Below are positions 53,747 through 61,662 of a stretch of DNA of 64,000 nt, in pieces; within the stretch, counting starts at the first letter, position 1; the number at the start of each line of letters is the position of its first letter. Source of the DNA: Leptospira bourretii. Its GTDB lineage: Bacteria > Spirochaetota > Leptospiria > Leptospirales > Leptospiraceae. Under the pieces are notes generated by a model. That model saw only the letters and a list, made by a program, of their open reading frames with translations. It did not search any database and was not told where the DNA came from. The position numbers and the translations under genes were made by a program. Location of the stretch: assembly GCF_004770145.1 (NCBI RefSeq), contig NZ_RQFW01000024.1:155368-219367 (forward strand), read 5' to 3'.

Positions 53747-55248
53747 AAGGAAAATTGGTTCAGTTCAAATAGGTCGCCAGTTGTTTTTGTTTTATAGGAA
53801 TGGGAAATAAAAAAGTGATATTCGGAATCCTTAATGTATTTCTGATCTCGATCCCAGTGATCAGATAGGATCAATACGTTGATTCTATTCTGTTCTAAAA
53901 ATTGATCGAAACTGACATTCTTATCAGAGATCTGAAATTGTTTGCAGTTGGCATTGGGAAGATAGGCGCAGACACTTCCATCAAATGCCAAAATATTGTA
54001 AGTTTTTAATTCTAAATTTCGTAGCACCTGGAGAGTAAATATATTGCTACATGGATTACGGAGTGCCACTGAACGAATAGTTTTCGCCTTTTGGAAATAA
54101 AAAGTTAGAAGAATCACTACAACAATGGGAACTACAAAATACAACCAAATTGGATTGGATTTCAAAGTTCGAAAAATCTTATGAAAGTTTTTTTGCTGAA
54201 TCGATAACAAAACGATCGAGACTAAAAAGTGTAAGATATAATGTTCCCTTGGAAAAATGACTAAAATCGTAACAAAACTAATTCCAAGTAAAACATAAAG
54301 AAGCAAATGGTTTGCAATTTTTCTTTTTTTTCTTAGGAAACAAATTTGAATGAACCCTTTTATCTCAAAGAATAAAAACGAGAAAATGAACACAATACCC
54401 ACAACAGGTGGGATTAAAAACAATTCCTGAATTTTTTTAAGAAACAAATCCAGATTGTAAAAAAGATGAAAGCCAAAATGTTTAGGATTCAACATCCAAA
54501 GATCCAAAAGATTTTTTGCATCCCCAAAATCTTTTGTTAAGAGCAAACCACAGGTAGTCCAAGGATCTTCCATATATACATTTCTTACAAATTTTGAGAA
54601 AGCATAATGTTGGCAAAATGCAATATAGGATCTTTCACCATCGCTCGGATTATGAGTGAGAATGATTATGAATCCGAATAAATACAAAAAGAACTTTAGA
54701 AACAAAGATCCTTTTTTTCTTTTAACTCCCCATGACTTATATAAAATTAGAAAAAACAATAAGTAGTATAGGCACAAAAACTCAACTCTTGTGAACACAA
54801 GAAGAAAACAAAAGATAATGGATAGGAAATCATGATTTGCACGAAACGATATATATAACAACACCAACCATATACTCGATAATAAAGTAATAAAGGGCCA
54901 AAGGTCTGATAAAAATCGACTGGAAAAGAGAAGAATCAGAAAAGATACAATCAGAATTAGTTCTTTTTTTGATCGTGCGACAAAAAGGAAACAAACGCCA
55001 AAAAGAAATACTAAAAGTTGGAAATTAATAAAATAACGATCGATAGGATCTTTTATAAATTTAGATAAAATTTTATAATGAAGTCGATACACTGCGGAAT
55101 CAACAAAAGCAAATTTCTGATTTCCTCCTTCTAGGTAATTTGTTTCATCATAAAATAAAATATCTCGATCGGGTTTGATGAAAAGAGAATTCGAAAGAAG
55201 AAACAACAAAACAAGAAGAGAATAGAGTTTGTAAAATTTTAGCTTCAT
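53713..55248 (-). CDS. GT-C-like polytopic membrane protein
   Basis: A 511-residue protein with about eleven or twelve hydrophobic helices and very AT-rich coding sequence. After the first helix the segment ILFYDETNYLEGG carries an acidic pair in the first external loop, the place where GT-C glycosyltransferases (ArnT/PMT/GT39-like) have their catalytic acidic residue. A soluble C-terminal part of about 100 residues ends the protein. I infer a lipid-linked-sugar glycosyltransferase, with moderate doubt. A hairpin terminator lies upstream, so it likely has its own promoter. Confidence 0.55.
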   Translation of the reverse strand: MKLKFYKLYSLLVLLFLLSNSLFIKPDRDILFYDETNYLEGGNQKFAFVDSAVYRLHYKILSKFIKDPIDRYFINFQLLVFLFGVCFLFVARSKKELILIVSFLILLFSSRFLSDLWPFITLLSSIWLVLLYISFRANHDFLSIIFCFLLVFTRVEFLCLYYLLFFLILYKSWGVKRKKGSLFLKFFLYLFGFIIILTHNPSDGERSYIAFCQHYAFSKFVRNVYMEDPWTTCGLLLTKDFGDAKNLLDLWMLNPKHFGFHLFYNLDLFLKKIQELFLIPPVVGIVFIFSFLFFEIKGFIQICFLRKKRKIANHLLLYVLLGISFVTILVIFPREHYILHFLVSIVLLSIQQKNFHKIFRTLKSNPIWLYFVVPIVVVILLTFYFQKAKTIRSVALRNPCSNIFTLQVLRNLELKTYNILAFDGSVCAYLPNANCKQFQISDKNVSFDQFLEQNRINVLILSDHWDRDQKYIKDSEYHFFISHSYKTKTTGDLFELNQFSLCPNRKILLKK

Positions 55249-55322
55249 CGAATCAGTTTCTTCCTAAACAGATGAACTATCTATCCAGAAACAAAGAAAA
55301 GTCCATTATTCTACGAAAATAA

Positions 55323-55353
55323 TGAAACATCTTTCACGAAGCAAGATGTTTCA
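55323..55353 (-). terminator. 11-bp stem-loop terminator-like element
   Basis: TGAAACATCTT (55323-55333) and AAGATGTTTCA (55343-55353) pair perfectly with a 9-base loop. On the minus strand it is followed by TTATTTTC. It lies 35 bases after the stop of the ferredoxin-reductase-like gene, so it probably ends that operon. An overlapping palindrome TGTTTCATGAAACA (55348-55361) adds a third copy of TGTTTCA. Confidence 0.65.
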
Positions 55354-55387
55354 TGAAACAAAGAACACCAATTCTTGAAAAAGTCTT

Positions 55388-56572
55388 TTATAGTTGTATC
55401 TCTATATCGGTAACAGGAAAGGCAACACAAGAGTGAATCCATCCGAACTTTTTATCAGACTTTCGAATTTTAGCCTCTGGAGGGCTGAATACTTTTCCTG
55501 ATTTTAGTTTCACTCGACACAGACTACATTCACCCGATCGACAAGCATTCTCAGTAAAATATCCATTTCTTTCTAAACTATTCAGAAGAGGTTCTCCAAC
55601 TTTCGCTAAAAAAGTTTGGTGATCTCCTACTTTGACTTTTACTTCCTTTGTAGGAAGAAGCGAATTAGGCCAACCTTCCATTGTGTCGGGTCTTGGAGGT
55701 GGGCCATTACTTTCGATTAAGATCCGTCCCGATTTAACTCCAAGCTCAGAAAGAAGTTTTCCTACATGTTCATTAAAAGGAGTGGGGCCACATACATAAT
55801 ACATTTTTGATGGAGCATTTTGAAGTAAAGTTTGTAATGTTTTAAAATCCAATCGACCACGATATCCCTTAAAATTTGGACTCACTTGACGAGAAAGGAA
55901 CTCGGTCAAAATAAAGTTTTGGTGAACAGAAGCTAATGCCCGAAGTTCATCAATAAAAATTACATCATCTTCATAACTATTAGAATAAATGATATGGAAT
56001 CGAAAGTCTTTGTCCGATGCCAAAAACGATTTCAACATACTCATTGCAGGAGCAATCCCTGATCCACCAGCAAGGAATACCAAATCGAAACCATGAAAAA
56101 GGGGATTGTGATGGAACGAACCCATTGGTCCGCTAGATTCAAATTCTTGTCCAACCTTTACATCATCCAACAAATATGGACTCACAAATCCACCTTCTGC
56201 TCGTTTGATGGTCAATTCATACGAATTTAAATCTTTTGGTGAGGAAGAAATCGAATAAGGTCTCGCTGTTTGAACACCCGAAAGAGAAACAAATAAATTG
56301 ATGTACTGTCCCGCCTGGAAGGGAGGTAATTTTTTGCCATCAACAGAAACCATTTTTAAGGTTTTTGTTGAAACTGTATCCACACGAATTTCTTCTACAC
56401 GAAGTTTCAGCCGCTTTGGATGAAGACTGTTTATTTTTTGTCGAACAAGACCCTTCTCTTCTTTAAAGTTAGAACCCTTATTTTCCAATTCCTCTTTTTT
56501 TAAAGCTGCTTCCTGGAACCCAACAACAGAGTTCAAAATGTTTGTTTCTAGTTTTTTATTGTTATCTAACAT
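55388..56572 (-). CDS. Ferredoxin-NADP reductase-like protein with 2Fe-2S domain
   Basis: A 394-residue electron-transfer protein. After a charged N-terminal extension (about 55 residues) comes an FAD-binding domain with the flavin motif RPYSISSSP, an NAD(P)-binding domain (VFLAGGSGIAPAMSML; YYVCGPTPFNEH), and a C-terminal plant-type [2Fe-2S] domain with cysteines in ENACRSGECSLC and IHSCVAF. This is the layout of oxygenase or desaturase reductases. It sits 57 bases downstream of the CrtI-like gene on the same strand and probably donates electrons in the same pathway. The N-terminal extension is unusual for the family. Confidence 0.87.
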   Translation of the reverse strand: MLDNNKKLETNILNSVVGFQEAALKKEELENKGSNFKEEKGLVRQKINSLHPKRLKLRVEEIRVDTVSTKTLKMVSVDGKKLPPFQAGQYINLFVSLSGVQTARPYSISSSPKDLNSYELTIKRAEGGFVSPYLLDDVKVGQEFESSGPMGSFHHNPLFHGFDLVFLAGGSGIAPAMSMLKSFLASDKDFRFHIIYSNSYEDDVIFIDELRALASVHQNFILTEFLSRQVSPNFKGYRGRLDFKTLQTLLQNAPSKMYYVCGPTPFNEHVGKLLSELGVKSGRILIESNGPPPRPDTMEGWPNSLLPTKEVKVKVGDHQTFLAKVGEPLLNSLERNGYFTENACRSGECSLCRVKLKSGKVFSPPEAKIRKSDKKFGWIHSCVAFPVTDIEIQL

Positions 56573-56629
56573 ATCTTATTTCCTATCAGTTAAAGTTGAG
56601 TTGTTCGATTTGGTTGAATCCTTTACTTT

Positions 56630-58162
56630 TCATGGAGCCGTAACATTTGTTTTTGATTTACGATGGATGTTCGAACGTTTTAAAATTTTCCGTGCAGTAT
56701 AATAACCATTCAAATAGGTTGGTTGGAACCCACCCATACTGGTCCAACTGCTGGCAGAATAAAGTCCATCAATTGCATCCAAAGATTCACGAAACAAATG
56801 TCCATCTTGTAACATTTGTTTGAAACCATATATGGCCCCACCCGGTGTATTCAGATAACGCATCATCGTCATTGGTGTGGCAACTTCTGCCTTTTCAATA
56901 TGTGCTCTAATTTTAGGATATGCCTTTTCAACAAGATCAATTAGTTTATCACCAAACTCATATTTTGTGGAAATATATTGTTCAGGAAGTATATCCTTCC
57001 ACGCTTCTCCATATTGTAAGGCAACAAGAGTGACTACCGATTTTCCTTTTGGAGCAAGTTCCAAATCAATAAAATTATAACAAGTTACCATTCCCCAATC
57101 AGGAGCATCCAAAGTATACATACGATCTTCATTGACCTCTGCATTAGAAGTTGTCATTACAAAAGTGGAAGCAGTTGTGAAGCCTAATTCTTCAGGAGGA
57201 CAATCCAAACCCAAATAAAGGCAAACGGCTGAAACGCCCATCCTTCTTGATTGGAAATCTTTTAAAACAGAAGGAGGCGTTTCTAAATCTAACATTTCAT
57301 GGTAAGTGATAAGAGGACTTGCGTTCGATACAACAGCATCGCAAGTGACAGTCTCTCCTGTTTCGAGAAGAACAGCTCGCACAGCTCCGTTCTCTGTGAG
57401 AATTTTTTCTGCTGCGCAATGAAAACGAACTTCCCCACCTGCTTCTTCAAAAGAATTAAGTAGCGCACTCGAAAGCATTTGGGAACCGCCTTTGATATGC
57501 CAAGGTTTATAAACACAATAAAAAAATACCATACCTATGAATTCAGCAAAAACCAAGTCCGTTGTAGGTATACCAACATAACTCCAATAAGGTGTGATGA
57601 CACTAATGAGATCTTCATTCTTAAAAAATTCATTTAATACATCGGTTGTGGAACGAAGGCCGTAAGATGAGAAATTTGGACATTTTGTTCGAATTTTTTC
57701 CTGATCGTTGGATAACCTAACTCTCGGCAAAATAAAATAATACTCATTCACAACGGCTTCACTAAGAGTAAAAAAACGATCAATCGAATTCCCTTCTTCT
57801 GGAAAAAGACTCTTTAAATGGTTTTTTAATTCTTCCCAATCGGCAGGCAATGTAACATCTAATTTTCCAGGTATCACAATACGATAGAGTTCTTCTTCTT
57901 GAACTAAAACTATTTTATCCAGAACACCAAGTTCTTCAAAGACACGGCGCATGATAAATGGATTTGATTCTGTTCCCACCCCGCTGAGTTGATGGAGGGC
58001 CACTTCAAATTCAAAATCTCCTCTCACAAAGGAGGTTGCACAACCACCAGGGACGTTATGCCTCTCGAGTAACAAAGTTTTTGAACCTTCTCGCTGCAAT
58101 CGAGTAGCGGCCATTAAACCGGCGTTACCGGCACCAATTACAACAGTGTCATAATGAGACAT
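56630..58162 (-). CDS. CrtI/CrtISO-like FAD oxidoreductase
   Basis: A 510-residue enzyme of the phytoene desaturase/carotenoid isomerase type. The N-terminal dinucleotide motif is VVIGAGNAGLMAATRLQREG followed by LLERHNVPGGCATS, as in CrtISO and related NAD(P)/FAD oxidoreductases. The C-terminal signature is YSASSWTSMGGFQPTYLNGY. The ATG at 58162 has GGAG eight bases upstream; an earlier in-frame codon would add 39 residues through the operator region. No other carotenoid genes are present, so the substrate may be another polyunsaturated lipid. It is divergent from a TetR gene and has a palindrome in its leader. Confidence 0.83.
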   Translation of the reverse strand: MSHYDTVVIGAGNAGLMAATRLQREGSKTLLLERHNVPGGCATSFVRGDFEFEVALHQLSGVGTESNPFIMRRVFEELGVLDKIVLVQEEELYRIVIPGKLDVTLPADWEELKNHLKSLFPEEGNSIDRFFTLSEAVVNEYYFILPRVRLSNDQEKIRTKCPNFSSYGLRSTTDVLNEFFKNEDLISVITPYWSYVGIPTTDLVFAEFIGMVFFYCVYKPWHIKGGSQMLSSALLNSFEEAGGEVRFHCAAEKILTENGAVRAVLLETGETVTCDAVVSNASPLITYHEMLDLETPPSVLKDFQSRRMGVSAVCLYLGLDCPPEELGFTTASTFVMTTSNAEVNEDRMYTLDAPDWGMVTCYNFIDLELAPKGKSVVTLVALQYGEAWKDILPEQYISTKYEFGDKLIDLVEKAYPKIRAHIEKAEVATPMTMMRYLNTPGGAIYGFKQMLQDGHLFRESLDAIDGLYSASSWTSMGGFQPTYLNGYYTARKILKRSNIHRKSKTNVTAP

Positions 58163-58199
58163 TTTTATTCTCCACAGGGTAATCCTTATGAAGAACACC

Positions 58200-58222
58200 C
58201 AATCTTTACACTGTAAAGATTG
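58200..58222. promoter_or_regulatory. Probable TetR operator, 23-bp perfect palindrome
   Basis: CAATCTTTACA (58200-58210) and TGTAAAGATTG (58212-58222) are exact inverted repeats around one central base. It lies 38 bases upstream of the CrtI-like ATG and about 125 bases from the divergent TetR start. Length and symmetry fit a TetR-family dimer site. Confidence 0.75.
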
Positions 58223-58348
58223 CAACCTTTTTTCTTGTCCCGATTTTTTAAATCTCCACCCCTTCGCATCAAAATTCACGTTACGTCTCTTTTGAAACCT
58301 TTACTGAAAAGAATTTACAACGGAAGCATTGGGCCCTACTAGGTTGTA

Positions 58349-58978
58349 ATGGCCGGGAAAAAAGTGAAAATAGACAAACCTACCAGTTCCTACCATCACG
58401 GTGACCTTCGCCCTGCCCTTATATCTGCTGCGCGAAGCTTGTTGCAAAACCAAGGGGCCGATGCCCTTTCTTTACGATCTATCGCTTCTGCCATTGGTGT
58501 CACACATATGGCCCCCTATGCTCACTTTAAAGGGAAACAAGAATTACTACAGTCGGTAGCCGCATCCGGGTATAATGAACTGGCTGCGAATATGCTTGCG
58601 GCCCAAAAAAAACATCCGAAAGTCCAAGGTCGAATGATGGCCTATCATTACGGTGTGGAATACATCCATTTTGCAATCGCAAGTCCCAACCTTTACCGAT
58701 TGATGATGAGCCAAATTGATTTGGAAAAAAAAATGGGTTCAGATCCACACGAAAGAGAGATTTGGGTGAGTTCACAACGTCCCTTTCGTTTGTTGTTTGC
58801 TGCCTTTGCAAATGAAAAAGTTAGTAAAAAATTAGCTCATGCCAGAGCACTTGGAGCTTGGGCTACTGTACATGGAATTGCTTCTCTTGCCATCGATGGA
58901 CACTTAGTCCTTCCGGAAGGAATGGATGTGATCCAATTATTCAAAGCAACCGTTAGTTCCTCAGTGGATCTAGGATAA
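58349..58978 (+). CDS. TetR-family transcriptional regulator
   Basis: A 209-residue regulator. The N-terminal helix-turn-helix is typical (GADALSLRSIASAIGVTHMA, then YAHFKGKQELLQSVAA). The ligand-binding domain (about 80-205) resembles the TetR_C group with WG/WATVHG-type helix (LGAWATVHGIASLAIDG). It is transcribed away from the CrtI-like/reductase pair, and a perfect palindrome lies between them, so it most likely represses that pair and itself. VOC and lipoprotein genes follow on its strand at 8-base and zero spacing. Confidence 0.9.
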   Translation: MAGKKVKIDKPTSSYHHGDLRPALISAARSLLQNQGADALSLRSIASAIGVTHMAPYAHFKGKQELLQSVAASGYNELAANMLAAQKKHPKVQGRMMAYHYGVEYIHFAIASPNLYRLMMSQIDLEKKMGSDPHEREIWVSSQRPFRLLFAAFANEKVSKKLAHARALGAWATVHGIASLAIDGHLVLPEGMDVIQLFKATVSSSVDLG

Positions 58979-58986
58979 AAAAAACT

Positions 58987-59463
58987 ATGACAAAAAGTAA
59001 ATTATTAGAAATGCATAACGTCGGAATCGTTGTGGAATCAATCGACAACGCTATTTCTTTTTTTCAAGAAATTGGACTAACACTGGAAGGAAGAATGGTC
59101 GTTGCAGGTGAATGGGCAGGGCAAGTCACAGGACTTAAGAATCAGGAAGTAGAGATTGCAATGATGGTGACCCCAGACGGACACACTCGCATAGAACTAT
59201 CTCAATTTATATCACCAAAAACAATCGCTGACCACAGAACAGCTCCAGTCAATTCTCTTGGTTATCTTCGTATTATGTTTAGAGTGGACAACCTAGACGA
59301 ATTGTTATCTCGCTTAGAAAAACATGGAGCCACGCTCGTTGGCGATGTGGTTATATTTGAAAATATATATAAACTCTGTTATATTCGTGGAGTTGAGGGA
59401 ATCCTCATTGGGCTTGCCGAACAAATCGGAACCCAAACAGCAACGGATATTTTAGAGAACTGA
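58987..59463 (+). CDS. VOC (glyoxalase-like) superfamily protein
   Basis: A 158-residue protein with the paired beta-alpha-beta-beta-beta pattern of the VOC fold. The N-terminal half begins MHNVGIVVESIDNAISFFQ, where the histidine is the expected first metal ligand. THRIEL-type glutamate (HTRIELSQF) and the late segment CYIRGVEGILIGLAEQ provide further ligand positions. These proteins include glyoxalases, dioxygenases and resistance proteins; the reaction cannot be named. It is encoded eight bases after tetR and is probably co-regulated. Confidence 0.83.
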   Translation: MTKSKLLEMHNVGIVVESIDNAISFFQEIGLTLEGRMVVAGEWAGQVTGLKNQEVEIAMMVTPDGHTRIELSQFISPKTIADHRTAPVNSLGYLRIMFRVDNLDELLSRLEKHGATLVGDVVIFENIYKLCYIRGVEGILIGLAEQIGTQTATDILEN

Positions 59464-60093
59464 ATGAAACTAATTTATCCTGTTTTGTTTTTTGTTTTCA
59501 TCTCAAACTGCACTCGGTTTATACTTTCACCTGGCATCAATTCAGATCTATCGGTCAGGATCCATGAGTCTAAAAATCCAACTGACGATAGTAAATACAA
59601 ATTGTCTGTTTTTAAACTTAGCGACCAAAATTTAGAATTAGCTTTATTTGATATAAATAACTTCTCTTCACTAAACCCAAACTTTAATAAAAATTTGGAA
59701 GAAATTTACAAAGATATTAAAATAACCAACTTCGCATTTATCATCGAAGTATTCGCAGAAAATGGATTAGAAGATTTAAACCAAATAAACGAAATCGAAA
59801 TTGATAATCCAGATTGTAAAGCTACCAAATACATAATTTATCGTTATGATTATATCAAATTCGTCCTTGTTCGCGGGAAGAGAGAAAATATTTATCCAAA
59901 ATTTCCAGAAGAAAAATACCAATTTGAATTTCAACCGAAGATGGCTAACGTCGAAATCACAGAGCTCCCAAGAAAACGCATTCTAATTTATTTCGATCAA
60001 TCATGTAATCCTGCCCATTCAAGAAAAATAAATTTCAAAATTAAATCACAAATAAATATTAATTATACAATCGAATTGTCAGAAGCCGCATAA
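59464..60093 (+). CDS. Lipoprotein of unknown function
   Basis: A 209-residue protein whose N-terminus (MKLIYPVLFFVFISNC) fits a spirochaetal lipobox. The mature part is AT-rich in coding and has no family that I recognise. It contains a possible beta-sandwich pattern (ITNFAFIIEVFAEN, YIIYRYDYIKFVLVRG, RILIYFDQSCNPAHSRK) and two cysteines that might form a disulfide. The ATG overlaps the VOC stop region directly (adjacent), so it belongs to the TetR transcript. Confidence 0.65.
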   Translation: MKLIYPVLFFVFISNCTRFILSPGINSDLSVRIHESKNPTDDSKYKLSVFKLSDQNLELALFDINNFSSLNPNFNKNLEEIYKDIKITNFAFIIEVFAENGLEDLNQINEIEIDNPDCKATKYIIYRYDYIKFVLVRGKRENIYPKFPEEKYQFEFQPKMANVEITELPRKRILIYFDQSCNPAHSRKINFKIKSQININYTIELSEAA

Positions 60094-60142
60094 AACCATC
60101 TAACTCTTATTATATCAAAAAACCATACGACTGTCCATTCCG

Positions 60143-60487
60143 CCTTGCTCAATCTAATGCTATCGCCCCCCTATTTTTCTTTCCGAAAAATCCTGGCAGG
60201 CTTCGGCTTCCTAACGAAGCCTCACCCATTTCGCGAACAATTGGTAACTAATGGTAGATTGATAAAAAAGGATTTATATTTATAGATAGAAAAAAAATCT
60301 ACCCGGCAATGCTGCGCAGTGACCCGTAGGAAACGAGCAGCTAATCGTTGAAAGCCATGAAGGTTTTGTGATAAATCCACCCGGCAATCATGCCGGAAAA
60401 AATAGAGCAAGACACCTTGCTCTATTTTTGAGGCAGCGACCGCTACTGCGAGTCGCGGACATTAGCCGGACCACACAGAGCACCCAC
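60143..60487 (-). repeat. Repeat module near the second 5S locus, diverged copy
   Basis: Bases 60143-60300 match the first half of the module at 51787-51950 with scattered differences. The right half is different: it contains a hairpin around AATAGAGCAAG/CTTGCTCTATT (60401-60425), and two further 5S-3'-end-like words, ACCCGGCAATG at 60301-60311 and ACCCGGCAAT at 60379-60388. It appears to be an older relative of the 171-bp module. Small frames inside it (for example around 60222-60410) are not supported as genes. Confidence 0.7.
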
Positions 60488-60491
60488 AAAT

Positions 60492-60520
60492 AAAAAAAGC
60501 GTGAACCTAAGTCCACGCTT
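60492..60520 (-). terminator. Rho-independent terminator (minus strand), repeated
   Basis: Same stem (AAGCGTG/CACGCTT) and T-run as the terminator at 52064-52092. It lies directly downstream, in minus-strand sense, of the 5S 3'-end copy at 60531-60559. Confidence 0.85.
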
Positions 60521-60530
60521 CGTTATCGTA

Positions 60531-60559
60531 TATGAGTGCTAACCCGGCAATATCCTACT
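60531..60559 (-). repeat. 29-bp 5S 3'-end copy at the second locus
   Basis: Matches 52103-52131 and 52309-52337 with one mismatch (CAATATCC instead of CAATGTCC). As in the first mosaic, true 5S sequence stops immediately beyond it and the C-rich repeat and GC palindrome (60569-60595) follow. Confidence 0.85.
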
Positions 60560-60568
60560 TCCCGCCCC

Positions 60569-60810
60569 ACTCGCTGTTCCGCTCCGCGGGCGAGTGTCCG
60601 AGTCTTGCTCCCTATGGGTCGCAAGCCTGTCATTTCGCGAACAATTGGTAACTAGCGGTAGATTGATAAAAAAGGATTTATACTTATAGACAGAAAAAAA
60701 TTTTAACCCGCAATGCTGCGCAGTGACCCGTAGGGAACGAGCAGGCGACATTCGCGGAGCAAGCTCTGCTTGCCTAGCGAATAGTCGCGGACGGCAGCCG
60801 GCAAAAACAG
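60569..60810 (-). repeat. Structured repeat module, copy B
   Basis: Composite of the GC-hairpin segment (60569-60645, as in 52141-52217) and the 171-bp module (60640-60810, as in 51880-52050 with one mismatch). In copy A the same two pieces are present but in a different order, so the mosaics share building blocks rather than a simple duplication. The compound hairpin with GCAAG/CTTGC arms lies at 60745-60788. A 5S-like word AACCCGCAATG is at 60705-60715. Confidence 0.8.
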
Positions 60811-60823
60811 AACACCCACAAAC

Positions 60824-60853
60824 AAAAAAGGCGCTCACTTTCATGAACGCCTT
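60824..60853 (-). terminator. Terminator of the second 5S rRNA gene
   Basis: Imperfect stem AAGGCG-TCA/TGA-CGCCTT (60828-60853) followed by a T-run on the minus strand. It lies about 20 bases beyond the 5S 3' end. Its stem sequence differs from that of the first 5S terminator, although the genes are nearly identical. Confidence 0.8.
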
Positions 60854-60872
60854 AATAAACTATAATTGCTAA

Positions 60873-60988
60873 CCCGGCAATGTCCTACTCTCCCATTGAG
60901 CGAACCCAATAGTACCATCGGCGATGAGAAGCTTGACTTCCGTGTTCGGAATGGGAACGGGTATGGCCTTCTCTCCATAATCACCAGG
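60873..60988 (-). rRNA. rrf: 5S ribosomal RNA (copy 2)
   Basis: A 116-nt 5S rRNA in the same orientation as copy 1 and identical except for one base (C for U in the GUUCGCUCAA arm). Shared sequence extends 12 bases upstream of the 5' end (to 61000) and then stops, so the promoters differ. TTGACT on the minus strand at 61021-61026 stands at the same distance from the gene as TTGCAA does in copy 1. No other rRNA genes are adjacent. Confidence 0.95.
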
Positions 60989-61020
60989 AGTAATTACCAT
61001 GTGTACAGAGAGGTTCGGTT

Positions 61021-61026
61021 AGTCAA
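61021..61026 (-). promoter_or_regulatory. Likely -35 box of the second 5S gene
   Basis: The minus strand reads TTGACT, a consensus -35. A -10 is not clear; TACACA at 61000-61005 gives a 15-base spacer. The plus-strand GyrI-like gene begins at 61080, so this region is shared by divergent transcription units. Confidence 0.45.
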
Positions 61027-61079
61027 ACCTTTCATTAAGAAAAGGTTGCGTTTTTTTAGGAAACTGAAACTTTTTCTTT

Positions 61080-61544
61080 ATGCCTGAATTGACGGAACCA
61101 TTGGTAAAAACTGAAAATTTCACGGTGATGGGCCTCAAAATCCGGACTTCAAATGCCCCTGGTGATGCTGATATCAAAATACCATCAATCTACTCTCGGT
61201 TTTACAAAGAAGACATTCCAAAACAAATGGAGATGTTTCGAAAGTATGATCCACTTTTTGCAGTTTATTTCAACTATGCATCAGATGAAAATGGGGCTTA
61301 TGATTTTTTGTTAGGTTATGCTGTCGAAACAAACACAAAGTTATTACCAGGAATGGAGATAGTGCACGTCGGACCACAAAACGGTCGTTATTTTCAAATC
61401 CAACCGGGAGCACCAGAAGAAGTTGTCCCTAAATTTTGGGCAGAGATTTGGAACCATCCAGAAATTCCCAAAATCAGAACCTACCAAACAGATTGGGAAG
61501 AATATTCGGAAGCAGGGATCAGAGTTTTTTTATCTACAAAGTAG
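61080..61544 (+). CDS. GyrI-like/AraC effector-binding domain protein
   Basis: A 154-residue stand-alone small-molecule-binding domain of the GyrI/BmrR C-terminal type. Features are the early strand ENFTVMGLKIRTSN, the conserved YFNYASDENGAYDFLLGYAV, and the late glutamate-containing PGMEIVHVGPQNGRYFQIQP leading to FWAEIWN. There is no DNA-binding domain. Such proteins bind hydrophobic or cationic ligands, sometimes hydrolysing them. Its promoter region abuts that of 5S copy 2. Role unknown. Confidence 0.8.
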   Translation: MPELTEPLVKTENFTVMGLKIRTSNAPGDADIKIPSIYSRFYKEDIPKQMEMFRKYDPLFAVYFNYASDENGAYDFLLGYAVETNTKLLPGMEIVHVGPQNGRYFQIQPGAPEEVVPKFWAEIWNHPEIPKIRTYQTDWEEYSEAGIRVFLSTK

Positions 61545-61662
61545 TAAAAAGGGATGTCTCACTTTTTTTAATTCACAAAAATAATATTCGTCACTCGCAT
61601 TTGCTTAGGTGGTTCGATAGCAAGTCTTTTGAAATTAGAATTACGCTCTGAAAAACATTTGT

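Noticed and set aside
58163..58279. Extended N-terminus (39 residues) for the CrtI-like protein
   Set aside because: It would run through the palindrome and contains no family sequence, whereas ATG 58162 has a good ribosome site and begins the dinucleotide-binding domain directly.
60222..60844. Small minus-strand frames in the 5S-associated repeats (60222-60410 and 60539-60844) with similar products
   Set aside because: Their similarity comes from the repeated DNA itself, including terminator and hairpin sequence. They have no ribosome site and read through GC palindromes, so they are unlikely to be proteins.
51600..61000. Insertion sequence or prophage
   Set aside because: No transposase, integrase or phage protein is recognisable in any frame, and no classical terminal inverted repeats bound the modules.
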